This document shows positions 27,089 to 35,468 of a DNA stretch of 64,000 nucleotides, one piece after another. Both the position numbers and the translations under genes were made by a program. How positions within the stretch are numbered: the stretch's first letter is position 1; each line of letters opens with the position of its first letter. The notes below the pieces were generated by a model. That model searched no databases. It worked only from the letters and a program-made list of their open reading frames with translations, and was not told the DNA's origin. This DNA is from Streptomyces angustmyceticus. Lineage in GTDB: Bacteria; Actinomycetota; Actinomycetes; Streptomycetales; Streptomycetaceae. The stretch spans positions 7,911,501 through 7,975,500 of the forward strand of contig NZ_CP082945.1 of NCBI RefSeq assembly GCF_019933235.1, in the 5' to 3' direction.

Positions 27089-27709
27089 ATGCGTACCGAC
27101 TTTGATCCCGCTGCCATGCCCCGCAACGAGTTCTACAAGCTCCTGACCGCGGTGGTCGTGCCGCGGCCCATCGCCTGGGTCTCGACGATCAGCCCCGATG
27201 GTGCTTCTGCGAACCTGGCCCCCCACTCCTTCTTCACGATCGCGAGTGTCGCGCCGCCCGTGGTGCAGTTCAGCTCCGTCGGCCGCAAGGACACCCTGCG
27301 CAATGTCGAGGCGACCGGGCAGTTCGTGGTCAACCTGGCGCCGGAGGGACTCTTCGGGCAGATCAATGACACGGGCACCGACTTTCCGCACGGGGTGAGC
27401 GAGTTCGAGGCGGCCGGGATCGACACCGAGCCGAGCCTGCGCGTCAAGCCTCCGCGGGTGGCGGCGTCGCCGGTGGCGCTGGAGTGCGAGGTGCACAGCA
27501 CGCTGGGCATCGGGGATTCCACCGTCGTGTTCGGGCGGGTCGTGCATGCGGTCGTCGCGCAGGACGTACTGGTCGACGGGCACCCCGAGATCTCCAGGCT
27601 GAAGCCCCTGTCGCGGCTGGGGAAGGACGAATGGGGCACGGTTGGTGAGGTGCGGGAGATCTCCCGTATTCGGCACGCGGACTGGCGGGGGCCGGCGGGC
27701 GATCGGTAG
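27089..27709 (+). CDS. Flavin reductase family protein
   Basis: A 206-residue split-barrel protein. MPRNEFYKLLTAVVVPRPIA followed by WVSTIS is the family's entry; APHSFFTIASVAPPVVQFSS and KDTLRNVEATGQFVVNLAPE bind the FMN isoalloxazine and phosphate. Such proteins either use FMN as a bound cofactor or supply reduced flavin to a partner oxygenase. No oxygenase lies next to it. The start at 27089 gives the conserved DFDPAAMPRNEFY N-terminus. This is the first clearly intact core-type gene after the transposon-rich stretch. Confidence 0.85.
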   Translation: MRTDFDPAAMPRNEFYKLLTAVVVPRPIAWVSTISPDGASANLAPHSFFTIASVAPPVVQFSSVGRKDTLRNVEATGQFVVNLAPEGLFGQINDTGTDFPHGVSEFEAAGIDTEPSLRVKPPRVAASPVALECEVHSTLGIGDSTVVFGRVVHAVVAQDVLVDGHPEISRLKPLSRLGKDEWGTVGEVREISRIRHADWRGPAGDR

Positions 27710-27916
27710 GAGCGGCCCCTCCGGGGGAAGGCGACTGCGCGCGGTCGGTGCCCGTTTCTGTGCGTGAGCCCCGTGGCCGCACGAGTATCGGCTGGATACG
27801 GTGAGTGAGGCGAGGAGGTGGCGCCGTCCGCCCGCGCGTGGCTCAGCCGCTGATGCAGTCGGCGGCGGTTCGGCCGGTGGGCCGGCCGGCGGCTCGATCC
27901 GTGAACGAGCGGCGAC

Positions 27917-28150
27917 TCAGGGCTGGGAGTGGCGGCGTCCGGCCGGGCCTCGGATCTGGAGGCCGTCGAGGAGTTCCTGGGTCGCGGCTGCCACGGCGTC
28001 GACGGCCTGGTCGAAGACCTCGCGGTTGTGGGCGGCCGGGGCGCGGAAGCCGGAGACCTTGCGGACGTACTGCAAGGCCGCGGCCCGGATGTCCTCGTCG
28101 GTGACCTCGGGGGTGGTGGGCGGGCGGAGGGTCTTGATGCTGCGGCACAT
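27917..28150 (-). CDS. DUF2277 domain protein
   Basis: A 77-residue protein, MCRSIKTLRPPTTPEVTDED, RAAALQYVRKVSGFRAPAAH and NREVFDQAVDAV. The first 70 residues match the conserved actinobacterial DUF2277 pattern, with the invariant MCRSIKTLR start and SGFRxP. It is probably DNA- or partner-binding, but no function is established that I know. It ends 29 bases from the alkB gene start region on the same strand and may be its downstream companion. Confidence 0.85.
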   Translation of the reverse strand: MCRSIKTLRPPTTPEVTDEDIRAAALQYVRKVSGFRAPAAHNREVFDQAVDAVAAATQELLDGLQIRGPAGRRHSQP

Positions 28151-28178
28151 GCGTCCAGTCTGCCTCGGGACGCGGCGG

Positions 28179-28892
28179 TTATCCGTCGAGTCCGGTGACC
28201 CGCATGGTGATGTTGAGGCGCCCGCTGGTCAGGCCGGACGCGGGGTCGCCGGTGCCCGGTCTGACCTTGGGCACGCCGTGGTACGCGAAGCGGGACGGCC
28301 CGCCGAAGACGAAGAGATCGCCGGAGGCCAGGTCGATGTCGGTGTACGGCTTGGTGCGCGTCTCCGTATTGCCGAACCGGAAGACGCAGGTGTCCCCGAT
28401 GCTGAGGGAGATCACCGGCGCGTCGGAGCGCTCCTCCTTGTCCTGGTGCATGCCGAGCTTCGCCTGGCCGTCGTAGAAATTGATCAGTGCGGTGTCCGGC
28501 GTGTAGTCGTCGCCCGCGGCGGCGTCCTGATACGCCTCGACCAGCGCCCGGCGCCCCAACTCGACCATCCAGTCCGGGAATTCGGCCACTCGGGCACCGT
28601 TCACATCATCGGCCGTGCGGGTGTACGCGTACGGCTGCCAGTGCCAGCCGATGCACACGGTCTGCACGGACATCACACCGCCGCGCGGAAGCTTGGTGTG
28701 CCGGATCGGGGCCGGGCCGCGCGCCCAGCCGCGGCAGGCGGTGACGAGCTCGCGCTGCTGGGCCGTGCTCAGCCAGCCGGGGACGTGGACGGCTCCGGGG
28801 GCGATTTCCCGGCGGCCCGCGGTGGAGGGGCGGAAGGGTCCGGGACCCACGGGTTCCCCCAAGCCCTCGAAGCCGGGAAGTGGCGTGCTCAT
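28179..28892 (-). CDS. alkB: AlkB-type alpha-ketoglutarate-dependent dioxygenase
   Basis: A 237-residue protein. The Fe(II) ligands are visible: His and Asp in LGMHQDKEE, and the distal His in SRFAYHGVPKV. RLNITMRVTG carries the Arg residues that hold 2-oxoglutarate. The nucleotide-recognition lid is the region around QTVCIGWHWQPYAY. AlkB removes methyl groups from N1-methyladenine and N3-methylcytosine by oxidation, releasing formaldehyde. It is in the same orientation as the O6-alkylguanine methyltransferase at 29.6-30.1 kb with one unknown gene between, forming an alkylation-repair cluster. Confidence 0.92.
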   Translation of the reverse strand: MSTPLPGFEGLGEPVGPGPFRPSTAGRREIAPGAVHVPGWLSTAQQRELVTACRGWARGPAPIRHTKLPRGGVMSVQTVCIGWHWQPYAYTRTADDVNGARVAEFPDWMVELGRRALVEAYQDAAAGDDYTPDTALINFYDGQAKLGMHQDKEERSDAPVISLSIGDTCVFRFGNTETRTKPYTDIDLASGDLFVFGGPSRFAYHGVPKVRPGTGDPASGLTSGRLNITMRVTGLDG

Positions 28893-28922
28893 GTGCTCCT
28901 GCCTTGCCGCATCGCTCGCTGA

Positions 28923-29546
28923 TTACAGCGTGCCATGGGGGTGGGCCGTCGGCCGAAAGGGCGGTAGGGGGTGAAGGGGCGGTGGGGAGTGGCTGACCCA
29001 GCCGCGATCGACGGTCCAGGTGCCGCCGTCCGCCGTGGCACCGCGCATGCCCTGCAGGGTCGCCGCCCCGGCCAGCGCAGGCACGCGGGAGTCGCCGAGG
29101 GCCGCGAAGCCATAGGTGCGCCCCGGATCCCAGTCGGTGCTGTGCCGCAGCCGGCGGCTCATCTGGGCCCAGCCGAGAGGCGCGGCGGCCACCACCCAGG
29201 CGTCGGGTTCGTCGGCCGTGAAGCGGCGGGCCGCCCGGAGCCAGGACGCGGCGGACTCCGGCCAGTCGATCACGGCGAGCACCGGCGGCCGTCCGAGGCC
29301 ACGCCAGGTCTCGGCGAACGCTGCCGCCGCCGAGCGCGATGCGCTGTCCCGGCTGTGACCGACGACCACCGTGGCGATACGTGTGCCGGGCGCGGTCAAC
29401 AGATGTAACAGGGCGGCGAGTTCGGTCTCGGAGTGCGAGGCGGGGGCGGGGAGGTCTCCGTACGCGGCCGCCTCTGCGGGGGAGATGAGGGGTGAGGAGG
29501 TCATGAGGGCAAGACGGTGAGGGGCGGGTCGTGAGGAGGAGGACAT
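28923..29546 (-). CDS. Unknown protein between alkB and the MGMT gene
   Basis: Read from ATG 29546 (MSSSSRPAPHRLALMTSSPL); an alternative ATG at 29504 would remove 14 residues, and neither has a clear ribosome site. Residues 40-130 alternate strand and helix (TRIATVVVGHSRDSASRSAA, PPVLAVIDWPESAASWLRAA, DAWVVAAAPLGWAQMSRRL), a Rossmann-like order with no P-loop. The last 30 residues are Pro/His-rich. Its placement between two alkylation-repair genes on the same strand suggests a linked role, but no family is recognised. Confidence 0.65.
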   Translation of the reverse strand: MSSSSRPAPHRLALMTSSPLISPAEAAAYGDLPAPASHSETELAALLHLLTAPGTRIATVVVGHSRDSASRSAAAAFAETWRGLGRPPVLAVIDWPESAASWLRAARRFTADEPDAWVVAAAPLGWAQMSRRLRHSTDWDPGRTYGFAALGDSRVPALAGAATLQGMRGATADGGTWTVDRGWVSHSPPPLHPLPPFRPTAHPHGTL

Positions 29547-29572
29547 GGGGAGGGCGCCAGGGAGCGGGGGCT

Positions 29573-30127
29573 TCAGATGAGCGTGGGCTGGAGGGCGCCC
29601 TCGTGGGTGAGCAGCTCCACTTTGCGTGCGACGCCCGCCGCGTAGCCGCGCATCGAGCCGTCCGCGCCGATCACGCGATGGCAGGGGCGCACGATCAGCA
29701 GGGGATTCGCGCCGATCGCGGCTCCCAGAGCACGTACCTCGCTCCCGGGCACGCCCAGGCTCCCGGCGAGCCGGCCGTAGGTGGTCGTGGTGCCGTACGG
29801 GACGGCGTCCAGGGCCCGCCAGACGCGCTCCTGGAAGGCCGTGCCGGTCGTGCGGAGCTCCAGCTCGAAGCGGCATAGCTCCCCGGCGAAGTAGGCGCGG
29901 AGCTGCCGGACGGCCTCGTTGAAGGGGCCGGGGGCGCGATGCCAGTGCGGCTGTACGGTGGCCGCGCCCCGCTGCTGGGGCATGGAGAGGGAGGTCAGGG
30001 CGGTACCGCCGGGCGCGGTGGACGATTCTTCGCCGACGAGCAGCAGCTCGCCCAGGGGGCTGTCGAGGGTGGTGTAGCTGGGTGTGGTGGTGGGAGCGGT
30101 GGTGGTCGCCGCCGTGGGAGAGGTCAT
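29573..30127 (-). CDS. ogt: Methylated-DNA-[protein]-cysteine S-methyltransferase
   Basis: A 184-residue suicide repair protein that transfers the O6-alkyl group of guanine to Cys149. The motif LLIVRPCHRVIGADG is complete, and FQERVWRALDAVPYGTTTTY followed by GRLAG is the helix-turn-helix with the Arg finger region. A Thr-rich 17-residue leader precedes the small N-terminal domain. Family members are 160-180 aa, so the length is normal. It is probably the first gene of the alkylation-repair cluster, with about 580 bp of upstream space for a promoter. Confidence 0.92.
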   Translation of the reverse strand: MTSPTAATTTAPTTTPSYTTLDSPLGELLLVGEESSTAPGGTALTSLSMPQQRGAATVQPHWHRAPGPFNEAVRQLRAYFAGELCRFELELRTTGTAFQERVWRALDAVPYGTTTTYGRLAGSLGVPGSEVRALGAAIGANPLLIVRPCHRVIGADGSMRGYAAGVARKVELLTHEGALQPTLI

Positions 30128-30598
30128 GGCGATGGCACTTCCTCGGTCGTGTGCACTGCTTTCACTTCCCGAGTCTGCGGGGTCGGCCTCGTGTCGGCTG
30201 GCGGAAATCGGACGTCACGATGGCTTGCGGCTTGATCACCCATGGCCAGTTGCCAGTGGCCAGCCCAGTGGTGAGCGGCGAGCGGTCAGTGGGATACCTG
30301 TCGTCGGCCATGGGGCACATCCCACCTTCCGCCGCCACCGGCGTGTCGCTCCTGTCGCACGGGCAGCGGCTGACACGCCGCCCGCCCGCCAGGGGCAGAA
30401 GCGAGAGCCACGGTCCCAACGGGGGGCGGCGTGCCGCTCTGGTGCGCATGGGGACAGGGGTCCTCCAGCGGCAGCGGGGATGACGCGACGCGGGCTCCTG
30501 ACTCCGGGGCGATGGTCCGTCGTCCCCGAGCCGAGAGGCAAGCTTCCTGCCGTGCGGGGCCGGGAGGCCACTGCGCGGAGGTGTGCCCCCACATGCTG
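30128..30598. other. Gap upstream of the MGMT gene
   Basis: No gene supported on either strand. The 120 bases next to 30127 should carry the repair-gene promoter. I see no Ada-box pair I could defend. Confidence 0.4.
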
Positions 30599-30633
30599 CC
30601 GCCGCCGTGGACGGGGGAGGTCCACGGCGGCGG
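30599..30633. terminator. Hairpin terminator downstream of the lipoprotein gene
   Basis: CCGCCGCCGTGGA and TCCACGGCGGCGG form a perfect 13-bp stem with a 9-base loop, 73 bases beyond the stop at 30707 on the minus strand. Confidence 0.65.
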
Positions 30634-30706
30634 GCTGGTCAGAGGTCTCGGTCACGGAGATGAACGGCCCGACTGGTCAGAGCAATTGGCCGCATCGCCT
30701 CGACGC

Positions 30707-31450
30707 TCAGGGGTGGTAGTGCTCGGCGACCTCCGTCGCCACGCCGTCCTCGACGGTGACCCGGACACTGACGGAGTTCGTCCTGGCGGCCTCGTCCAAC
30801 TGCGATTCGGTGCACGGGGTGGTGCCGTAACCGTTGTCGTCCATCGTGACGTTGCCGTCCGGGTCACCGCACATGGCAGCGGCCCCCAGAACCTTGGTAT
30901 CCGGGCCGATGTCAAAGCCCTGCTCTGCGCCGGAGTCCGGGGCCACGGTCATCTTGCCGGGGGCCAGGTACTTCAGGACGCCGTTCCAGGTGCCGCTCAC
31001 ACCGTTGGTGTCGGGCGTCGACCCGGAACCGGCCGTCGCGCCGGCACTTGCGCCGCCCCCGCTCGTGCTGCCACCGCCCTTCCCGCCGCCGCTCTTCCCG
31101 TTGTGGCGATCCGTGGTGCCGTGACCCGTCTTGGCACCGCCACCGCCGTTCTTCTCGGATGCCGTCCGGCTCGGCGCCGGCGTGCCCTTGGCGCTCGGCT
31201 CGTCCGCCACGTCTCCGAGGGCGTCGGCCTCCTTGGCCACATCCGAGGCATCGGGCCGCGACGAGACCTTGGTGCTCGCCTTCGCGTCGTCACCGTCGTT
31301 GCCACAGGCGGTCAGGGAGAAGGCGGCAACGGCGATCAGCGAAGCGGCGGCGATCCGACGTCCTCGGCGTAAGGCGGAGCCGGCGGTGGCGGCGGACGTG
31401 GTCGCGCTGCGGACGTCGGCGTCGACCTCGGAAGCCTTGTTCCAGGACAT
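30707..31450 (-). CDS. Secreted lipoprotein, 247 aa
   Basis: AAAGGGG precedes the ATG at 31450. After a long 30-residue cytoplasmic leader comes RRIAAASLIAVAAFSLTACG with lipobox SLTAC, so Cys50 or so should be lipidated. Residues 60-155 are a low-complexity Ser/Gly/Lys/Thr spacer that would carry the rest away from the membrane. The 95-residue C-terminal domain (SGTWNGVLKYLAPGKMTVAP, two cysteines in AAMCGDPDGNV and TTPCTESQL) is a compact beta-type domain likely stabilised by a disulfide. Function unknown. Confidence 0.8.
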   Translation of the reverse strand: MSWNKASEVDADVRSATTSAATAGSALRRGRRIAAASLIAVAAFSLTACGNDGDDAKASTKVSSRPDASDVAKEADALGDVADEPSAKGTPAPSRTASEKNGGGGAKTGHGTTDRHNGKSGGGKGGGSTSGGGASAGATAGSGSTPDTNGVSGTWNGVLKYLAPGKMTVAPDSGAEQGFDIGPDTKVLGAAAMCGDPDGNVTMDDNGYGTTPCTESQLDEAARTNSVSVRVTVEDGVATEVAEHYHP

Positions 31451-31670
31451 GAATCCCCTTTGCGTGCACTCGGCCGCACAGCGTCTCTGCGGGATCGCGC
31501 CGTTGCTGCGTTGGCGTGTGGAGGTGCGTTGCTCACGGCCATGAGGTGGCGCATGGCGCGCGTACCGCTTCCCGTCAGCGGTACGAGCACCAGGTTGGTG
31601 CCGGCCGCTGCCGATCTACTAACGCATCACTAACGCAGCGTTCGTGCACGACCTACGAGACCTACGAGAC

Positions 31671-31865
31671 CTACGCGGCCTCGACGACCTCCGTGACCTC
31701 CGAGCGCACGGCCAGCGTCCAGATCTCCAACAGCACCGCGTACTCCGCCATGTCCTGAGCCGACCACGCCATCCCGCGTCGAGCGCGGACGAAACGCCGG
31801 ATCGATTCATTGGCTTCGGAAGCAGCAACGGGCGCACCCGTAGGGGCAGAAGGAGTCGGGGACAT
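31671..31865 (-). CDS. Small conserved-type protein, 64 aa
   Basis: From ATG 31865: MSPTPSAPTGAPVAASEANE, then SIRRFVRARRGMAWSAQDMA and EYAVLLEIWTLAVRSEV. The pattern of a short disordered leader, an R-rich helix ending in G and a second helix with AEYxxLLxxW recurs in small actinomycete proteins of unknown role. Codon use is normal. A 6-residue-step repeat of the DNA (GACCTACGA) overlaps its 3' end. Confidence 0.5.
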   Translation of the reverse strand: MSPTPSAPTGAPVAASEANESIRRFVRARRGMAWSAQDMAEYAVLLEIWTLAVRSEVTEVVEAA

Positions 31866-32134
31866 ATGAGCAATGCTAGGGGCAGACACTGACAACGCAG
31901 ACCCGCGCGCAGGCGCCCGACGCTCGCAGCACGCGCCCCGGCCGATCCTCCGACGCCGTTTCAACTTTCTGACCAGCCAAGACAGTCGGCCCGTCGCGCG
32001 CCCCTCACTGCCTGCATGTGTCCATTCCCACACGCTCCGCGATCACTTGGTGTGACGGAGCGGGTCTGCGCGCCCGGCCCCGAAGGTGGTGCGGTGGCCG
32101 GCGGACCCGCGCCCACTCACCAACGGCTCGGCCC

Positions 32135-32512
32135 TCAAGGGAGGAAGAGACAGAACGGGTGCCCCGCCGGATCAATGAGCACCCGCACATCGTCCTGCGG
32201 CTGGATCTCCGCCCGTGACGCACCCGCCGCGACGGCATATGCCTCGGCCTCCGCGAGGTCGTCGACCCGGATGTCGAGATGCAGCATCTTCTGCTGCTCC
32301 TCGCCCTGTTCGGGCCAGATGGGGGGCCGGTATCCCGGCTCGGACTGGAACGAGAGCCCCGTGCCCCCGTCCGGGCACCTGACCAGCACCCAGTCCGGTT
32401 CGCTGGCCTTCACCTCCCAGCCGAGCAGCCGCTGATAGAACCCCGCCAGCGCATGGGCATCCGCGCAATCCAGCACCACCGTCGCAAGCCCGAACCAAGG
32501 CTTCCCCGCCAT
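32135..32512 (-). CDS. VOC-fold (glyoxalase/bleomycin-resistance-like) protein
   Basis: A 125-residue protein from ATG 32512 with GAGGGGAGCGAG upstream. Two beta-alpha-beta-beta-beta modules: FGLATVVLDCADAHALAGFY with QRLLGWEVKASEPDW, and MLHLDIRVDDLAEAEAYAVA with VRVLIDPAGHPFCLFLP. His in LHLDIRV and the terminal GHPFCL are typical of the VOC metal site. These proteins act as glyoxalases, dioxygenases or drug-binding proteins; the substrate cannot be told. Confidence 0.88.
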   Translation of the reverse strand: MAGKPWFGLATVVLDCADAHALAGFYQRLLGWEVKASEPDWVLVRCPDGGTGLSFQSEPGYRPPIWPEQGEEQQKMLHLDIRVDDLAEAEAYAVAAGASRAEIQPQDDVRVLIDPAGHPFCLFLP

Positions 32513-33072
32513 CTCGCTCCCCTCGACGCGCCGGCATCTGCCCGTACGGCCCGGCAGCTGCGCTCGGGACCTTCCCGGACAGGTGGGCGGGCGGGTGGAC
32601 GAGCGTCGCGCCGTGGACATCTGGACGCTACCCCGATCGGGTGAGGCCGGAAGCCCTGGATCGGGCCGATGCCGACGGCCGATCCGCGTGGTCACCGCAT
32701 GTACAAGCGATCACCCGCCCGTCCCTCCCGGGCGGAGGGGCTCGTCCTGTGCGCGCCGTCGAGGTCCGCCGGACCCGCCGTTGTCAGTGGTGCCCCCTAC
32801 GGTGGATCTCGTCACTATCCGAGCTGCTGGCGCTTCTCGGACCCCGCCCCGCTCCCGTGACAGCGCACGGGAGCGGGGCGCACCTCCGCTCGGCGCGACG
32901 GGGACGGCTCGGCGTGCGTCCGCTCGCTGGGAAAACAGGCGTTTCCCTGTCCTCCTCAGGCGCGCCGGACGGCTGTGGGCGACGATGGAAGGGCCGAGGT
33001 GCAACGGCGCCCGTGCAGCGGTGCCGGGGAACGACTCCCGGAGCACCTGCAGAGTCGTATCGGGAGGTCCCG
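32513..33072. other. Divergent intergenic region with a perfect hairpin
   Basis: 560 bases without a supported gene, unusually long for this part of the window. It must hold the promoters of the VOC gene (minus) and of the DUF6296 gene (plus). The hairpin at 32846-32879 is described separately. Confidence 0.45.
32846..32879. terminator. Perfect 14-bp hairpin inside an intergenic region
   Basis: GCCCCGCTCCCGTG and CACGGGAGCGGGGC pair perfectly around the loop ACAGCG. It ends no known gene: the VOC gene runs away from it and DUF6296 starts 193 bases downstream. It could terminate a short leader RNA or act as an attenuator. Confidence 0.55.
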
Positions 33073-33312
33073 ATGGATTACCCGGAATGCTACGAGCTGG
33101 TATTTCAAGCCCCTGCCGTCGAGGACGACGTCGTGACCGTCCACCGTACGGAGCGAGCCGGAGCGGGCGGCTATCCGGTCTACGAGGACGAGTCCGGGAT
33201 CGTGCGCGCGGAGATCAGTGACCGGGGTGAAGTCCGCATGCTGGCCAGCGGAGGGCATCAGATGCTCCAGACACCGCTGCTGGCCCGACCGCTGACTCAT
33301 CGCGACCGCTGA
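33073..33312 (+). CDS. DUF6296 family protein
   Basis: A 79-residue protein with GGGAGG six bases before the ATG. MDYPECYELVFQAPAVEDDV, then VYEDESGIVRAEISDRGEVR and MLASGGHQMLQTP follow the conserved text of this Streptomyces family, a small all-beta domain. No function is established that I know. It is preceded by the long hairpin-containing intergenic region. Confidence 0.85.
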   Translation: MDYPECYELVFQAPAVEDDVVTVHRTERAGAGGYPVYEDESGIVRAEISDRGEVRMLASGGHQMLQTPLLARPLTHRDR

Positions 33313-33649
33313 CTCCGGGAGGGGCGAGGGGGTGAGGGGGCGGTGGGAGGGGCGCATGAGTGAAAACCTTCACGGTGCGTGAGGGTTTCATTGCTTTGGG
33401 TTTTCATCTGTGGATACTCCCGATGAGTGACGACATGCCGTGCGCCGCTCCGTCGAACGGAGAGCAGTCGCAGCCGCAACCACAGCCGTAGCCGCACTCG
33501 CTACCGAATCCGCTATCGCGGCAACCCTCGGTTACTGTCTGCCGTCTGCCGTCTGCCGTCTGCCGTCTGCCGCCTACGGCTCGTCGGCGCGCAAGAGTGG
33601 CTGATGCGAATGCGGGCACGTGGCGGGATCGGCTGCCCCGCTCCGCGGC
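33313..33649. other. Gap with 7-bp tandem repeat
   Basis: No gene supported. Positions 33537-33571 are five exact copies of GTCTGCC; just upstream (33470-33520) is an irregular CGC-rich stretch. Confidence 0.5.
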
Positions 33650-33955
33650 TCAGAGGCCCCGTAGGTGGTTGCGTTTCCGAGGTGTCCGTCGGCCACCGTC
33701 GGGCAGGGCGAGGCGCCGACGGGGCGCGGTGTCCTCGTCGTCCTCGGCGTCTTCGTTCTTGCTTTCGCCGGCCACGCCGAGTCGGCGGACCTCGTCGTTC
33801 CCCGCGGGATCAGGATCGGGCTCGGTCTCGGTGCCGGCCGGTGCTGGGGGGTGGGTCATCTGGCCTTCGAGCACGGCCATGGCGCGTTCGAGCGTCTCAC
33901 CGGTGACCTGTATCCGGATTCTGGCCAGTCGTTCTAACTCGCTACGCGACACCAC
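33650..33955 (-). CDS. Small helical protein, 101 aa, tentative
   Basis: From GTG 33955: VVSRSELERLARIRIQVTGE, then TLERAMAVLEGQMTHPP, a convincing amphipathic helix pair. It is followed by a long acidic, Pro-rich and probably disordered tail (EDAEDDEDTAPRRR) and a basic end. The opposite strand also has an open frame with a hydrophobic run, but it lacks a start signal. I favour the minus strand because residues 1-32 have normal codon use for this genome. Function unknown. Confidence 0.45.
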   Translation of the reverse strand: MVSRSELERLARIRIQVTGETLERAMAVLEGQMTHPPAPAGTETEPDPDPAGNDEVRRLGVAGESKNEDAEDDEDTAPRRRLALPDGGRRTPRKRNHLRGL

Positions 33956-34251
33956 GTCAGCGTACCTGCCGTGAGTTCAAACCCGCGCACGACCCAAGAA
34001 TGCGTGTGGATCGGGTAGTTGGCGGTCCCATTGCGCTCAACCCGGACGGCCCTCGGCGGCTCGGCCCTGGCCCTGTACTGCACGCCCTGGATGTGGGTGG
34101 TGGTGACGGGACGGTGATGACGGTGGCAATGGCAATGGCAATGGCAATGGTGCGGGAGCGCCGTGCATTCCTTGCCGCTGGCCGTAGTGGCGAGCGTCGA
34201 CGGTCGATGCGTCGGTATGGACATGTGCAACGCGCCGCCTCTAACCTGGCG
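33956..34251. other. Gap with GGCAAT repeats
   Basis: No gene supported. 34125-34150 is a run of four exact GGCAAT hexamers plus two bases. Confidence 0.45.
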
Positions 34252-34265
34252 TTGGTCTAGACCGC
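34252..34265. promoter_or_regulatory. DasR/NagR-type operator (dre-like)
   Basis: TTGGTCTAGACCGC contains the perfect palindrome GGTCTAGACC, the core of the DasR binding site (consensus close to ACTGGTCTAGACCACT). It lies about 304 bases upstream of the GH19 chitinase start. DasR is the GntR-family repressor of chitin and N-acetylglucosamine genes in streptomycetes, so this is very likely its operator here. Confidence 0.75.
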
Positions 34266-34568
34266 AGCCCCTCTGGCGGTCGTGGACGCCTCTCTGGTTG
34301 CCGTTGCAGTGGTGCAGTTGCCCGTCGTACGTCACCTGTTCGTGAACCTGGCCGTTTGATCGTCCCGTGCTCCGTCCCTCCGGCGCCCCCACGCCGGGAC
34401 GCGTCAGCTGACGCATCTCGATCGACCACAGCTCAACCAGCCGTTCCGTACGGCGCGTAAGGCCCGTACGGCAACGCACCCCTGCGCAATCCGCCCGTTC
34501 GGTCAGTCCCCCCCCACATGCCGTGGCCCCTCCCGTCCGGAGGGCGGCCGCGCGAAGGAGTCACCGCG

Positions 34569-35330
34569 ATGAGATCACGTATTGCCGCGCTGCTGAGTGC
34601 CGCCGCCGTAGCCGCGAGCCTGGCTGTCGCCGGACCGACGGTGCCAGCGGCCGCCATGGCGGGCTGCTCCGGCTGCGCCGAGGCTCCGGCCGGTGCGGAC
34701 GTCCGGGCTGAGGGATTCGTCGTCAGCGAGGCGCAGTTCCAGCAGATGTTCCCGAACCGGAACGCGTTCTACACCTACAGCGGCCTGACCGCGGCCCTCA
34801 GCGCGTATCCGGAATTCGCGAACACCGGGAGCGACACCGTGAAGCGCCAGGAGGCCGCGGCCTTCCTCGCGAACGTGAGCCATGAGACCGGTGGCCTCGT
34901 TTACGTGGTGGAGCAGAACACCGCGAACTACCCCCACTACTGTGATGCCGCTCAGCCGTACGGGTGCCCGGCGGGCCAGGCCGCGTACTACGGTCGCGGC
35001 CCGATTCAGCTGAGCTGGAACTTCAACTACAAGGCGGCGGGCGATGCGCTCGGCATCGACCTGCTGCACAACCCCTCCCTGGTGGAGCAGGATGCAGCCG
35101 TCGCCTGGAAGACCGCCCTGTGGTACTGGAACACCCAGACCGGGCCGGGCACCATGACCCCGCACCAGGCCATGGTCAGCGGCGCCGGATTCGGCGAGAC
35201 GATCCGCAGCATCAACGGATCGCTGGAGTGCAACGGCGGCAACCCCGGCCAGGTGCAGAGCCGGATCAACAGCTACCAGAGCTTCGTGCAGATCCTGGGC
35301 ACCATCCCCGGCGCCAACCTGAGCTGCTGA
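34569..35330 (+). CDS. Secreted GH19 chitinase
   Basis: A 253-residue enzyme with AAGGAG nine bases before the ATG. Residues 1-30 form a Sec signal (RSRIAALLSAAAVAASLAV), cleaved near VPAAAMA. The catalytic domain begins at VSEAQFQQMFPNRNAFYTY. Glu106 in ANVSHETGGL is the general acid, and YYGRGPIQLSWNFNYKAAG is the substrate-groove signature. Cysteines in CDAAQPYGCPAG and LECNGGN should form disulfides. Lacking a separate chitin-binding domain, it is of the ChiF/ChiG catalytic-only type, with only a short Cys/Gly linker at the N-terminus. It hydrolyses chitin outside the cell and is probably controlled by DasR. Confidence 0.92.
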   Translation: MRSRIAALLSAAAVAASLAVAGPTVPAAAMAGCSGCAEAPAGADVRAEGFVVSEAQFQQMFPNRNAFYTYSGLTAALSAYPEFANTGSDTVKRQEAAAFLANVSHETGGLVYVVEQNTANYPHYCDAAQPYGCPAGQAAYYGRGPIQLSWNFNYKAAGDALGIDLLHNPSLVEQDAAVAWKTALWYWNTQTGPGTMTPHQAMVSGAGFGETIRSINGSLECNGGNPGQVQSRINSYQSFVQILGTIPGANLSC

Positions 35331-35468
35331 CGGGGCGGCAGTCGGCTGACAGCCGGCGGTCGGCGGGCTGACATTCTGCGGCCGGCTGGTCGGCGTTCCG
35401 GTCCCTCGGCGTCCGACCGCCGGTGTCCCGCGGCGTCCCATCGCCGGTGTCCCACCGCGCCACGCTGC

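Noticed and set aside
33934-34479. 181-residue minus frame with HCHCHCHC run
   Set aside because: The His/Cys run is the complement of the GGCAAT repeat; no ribosome site and no conserved text.
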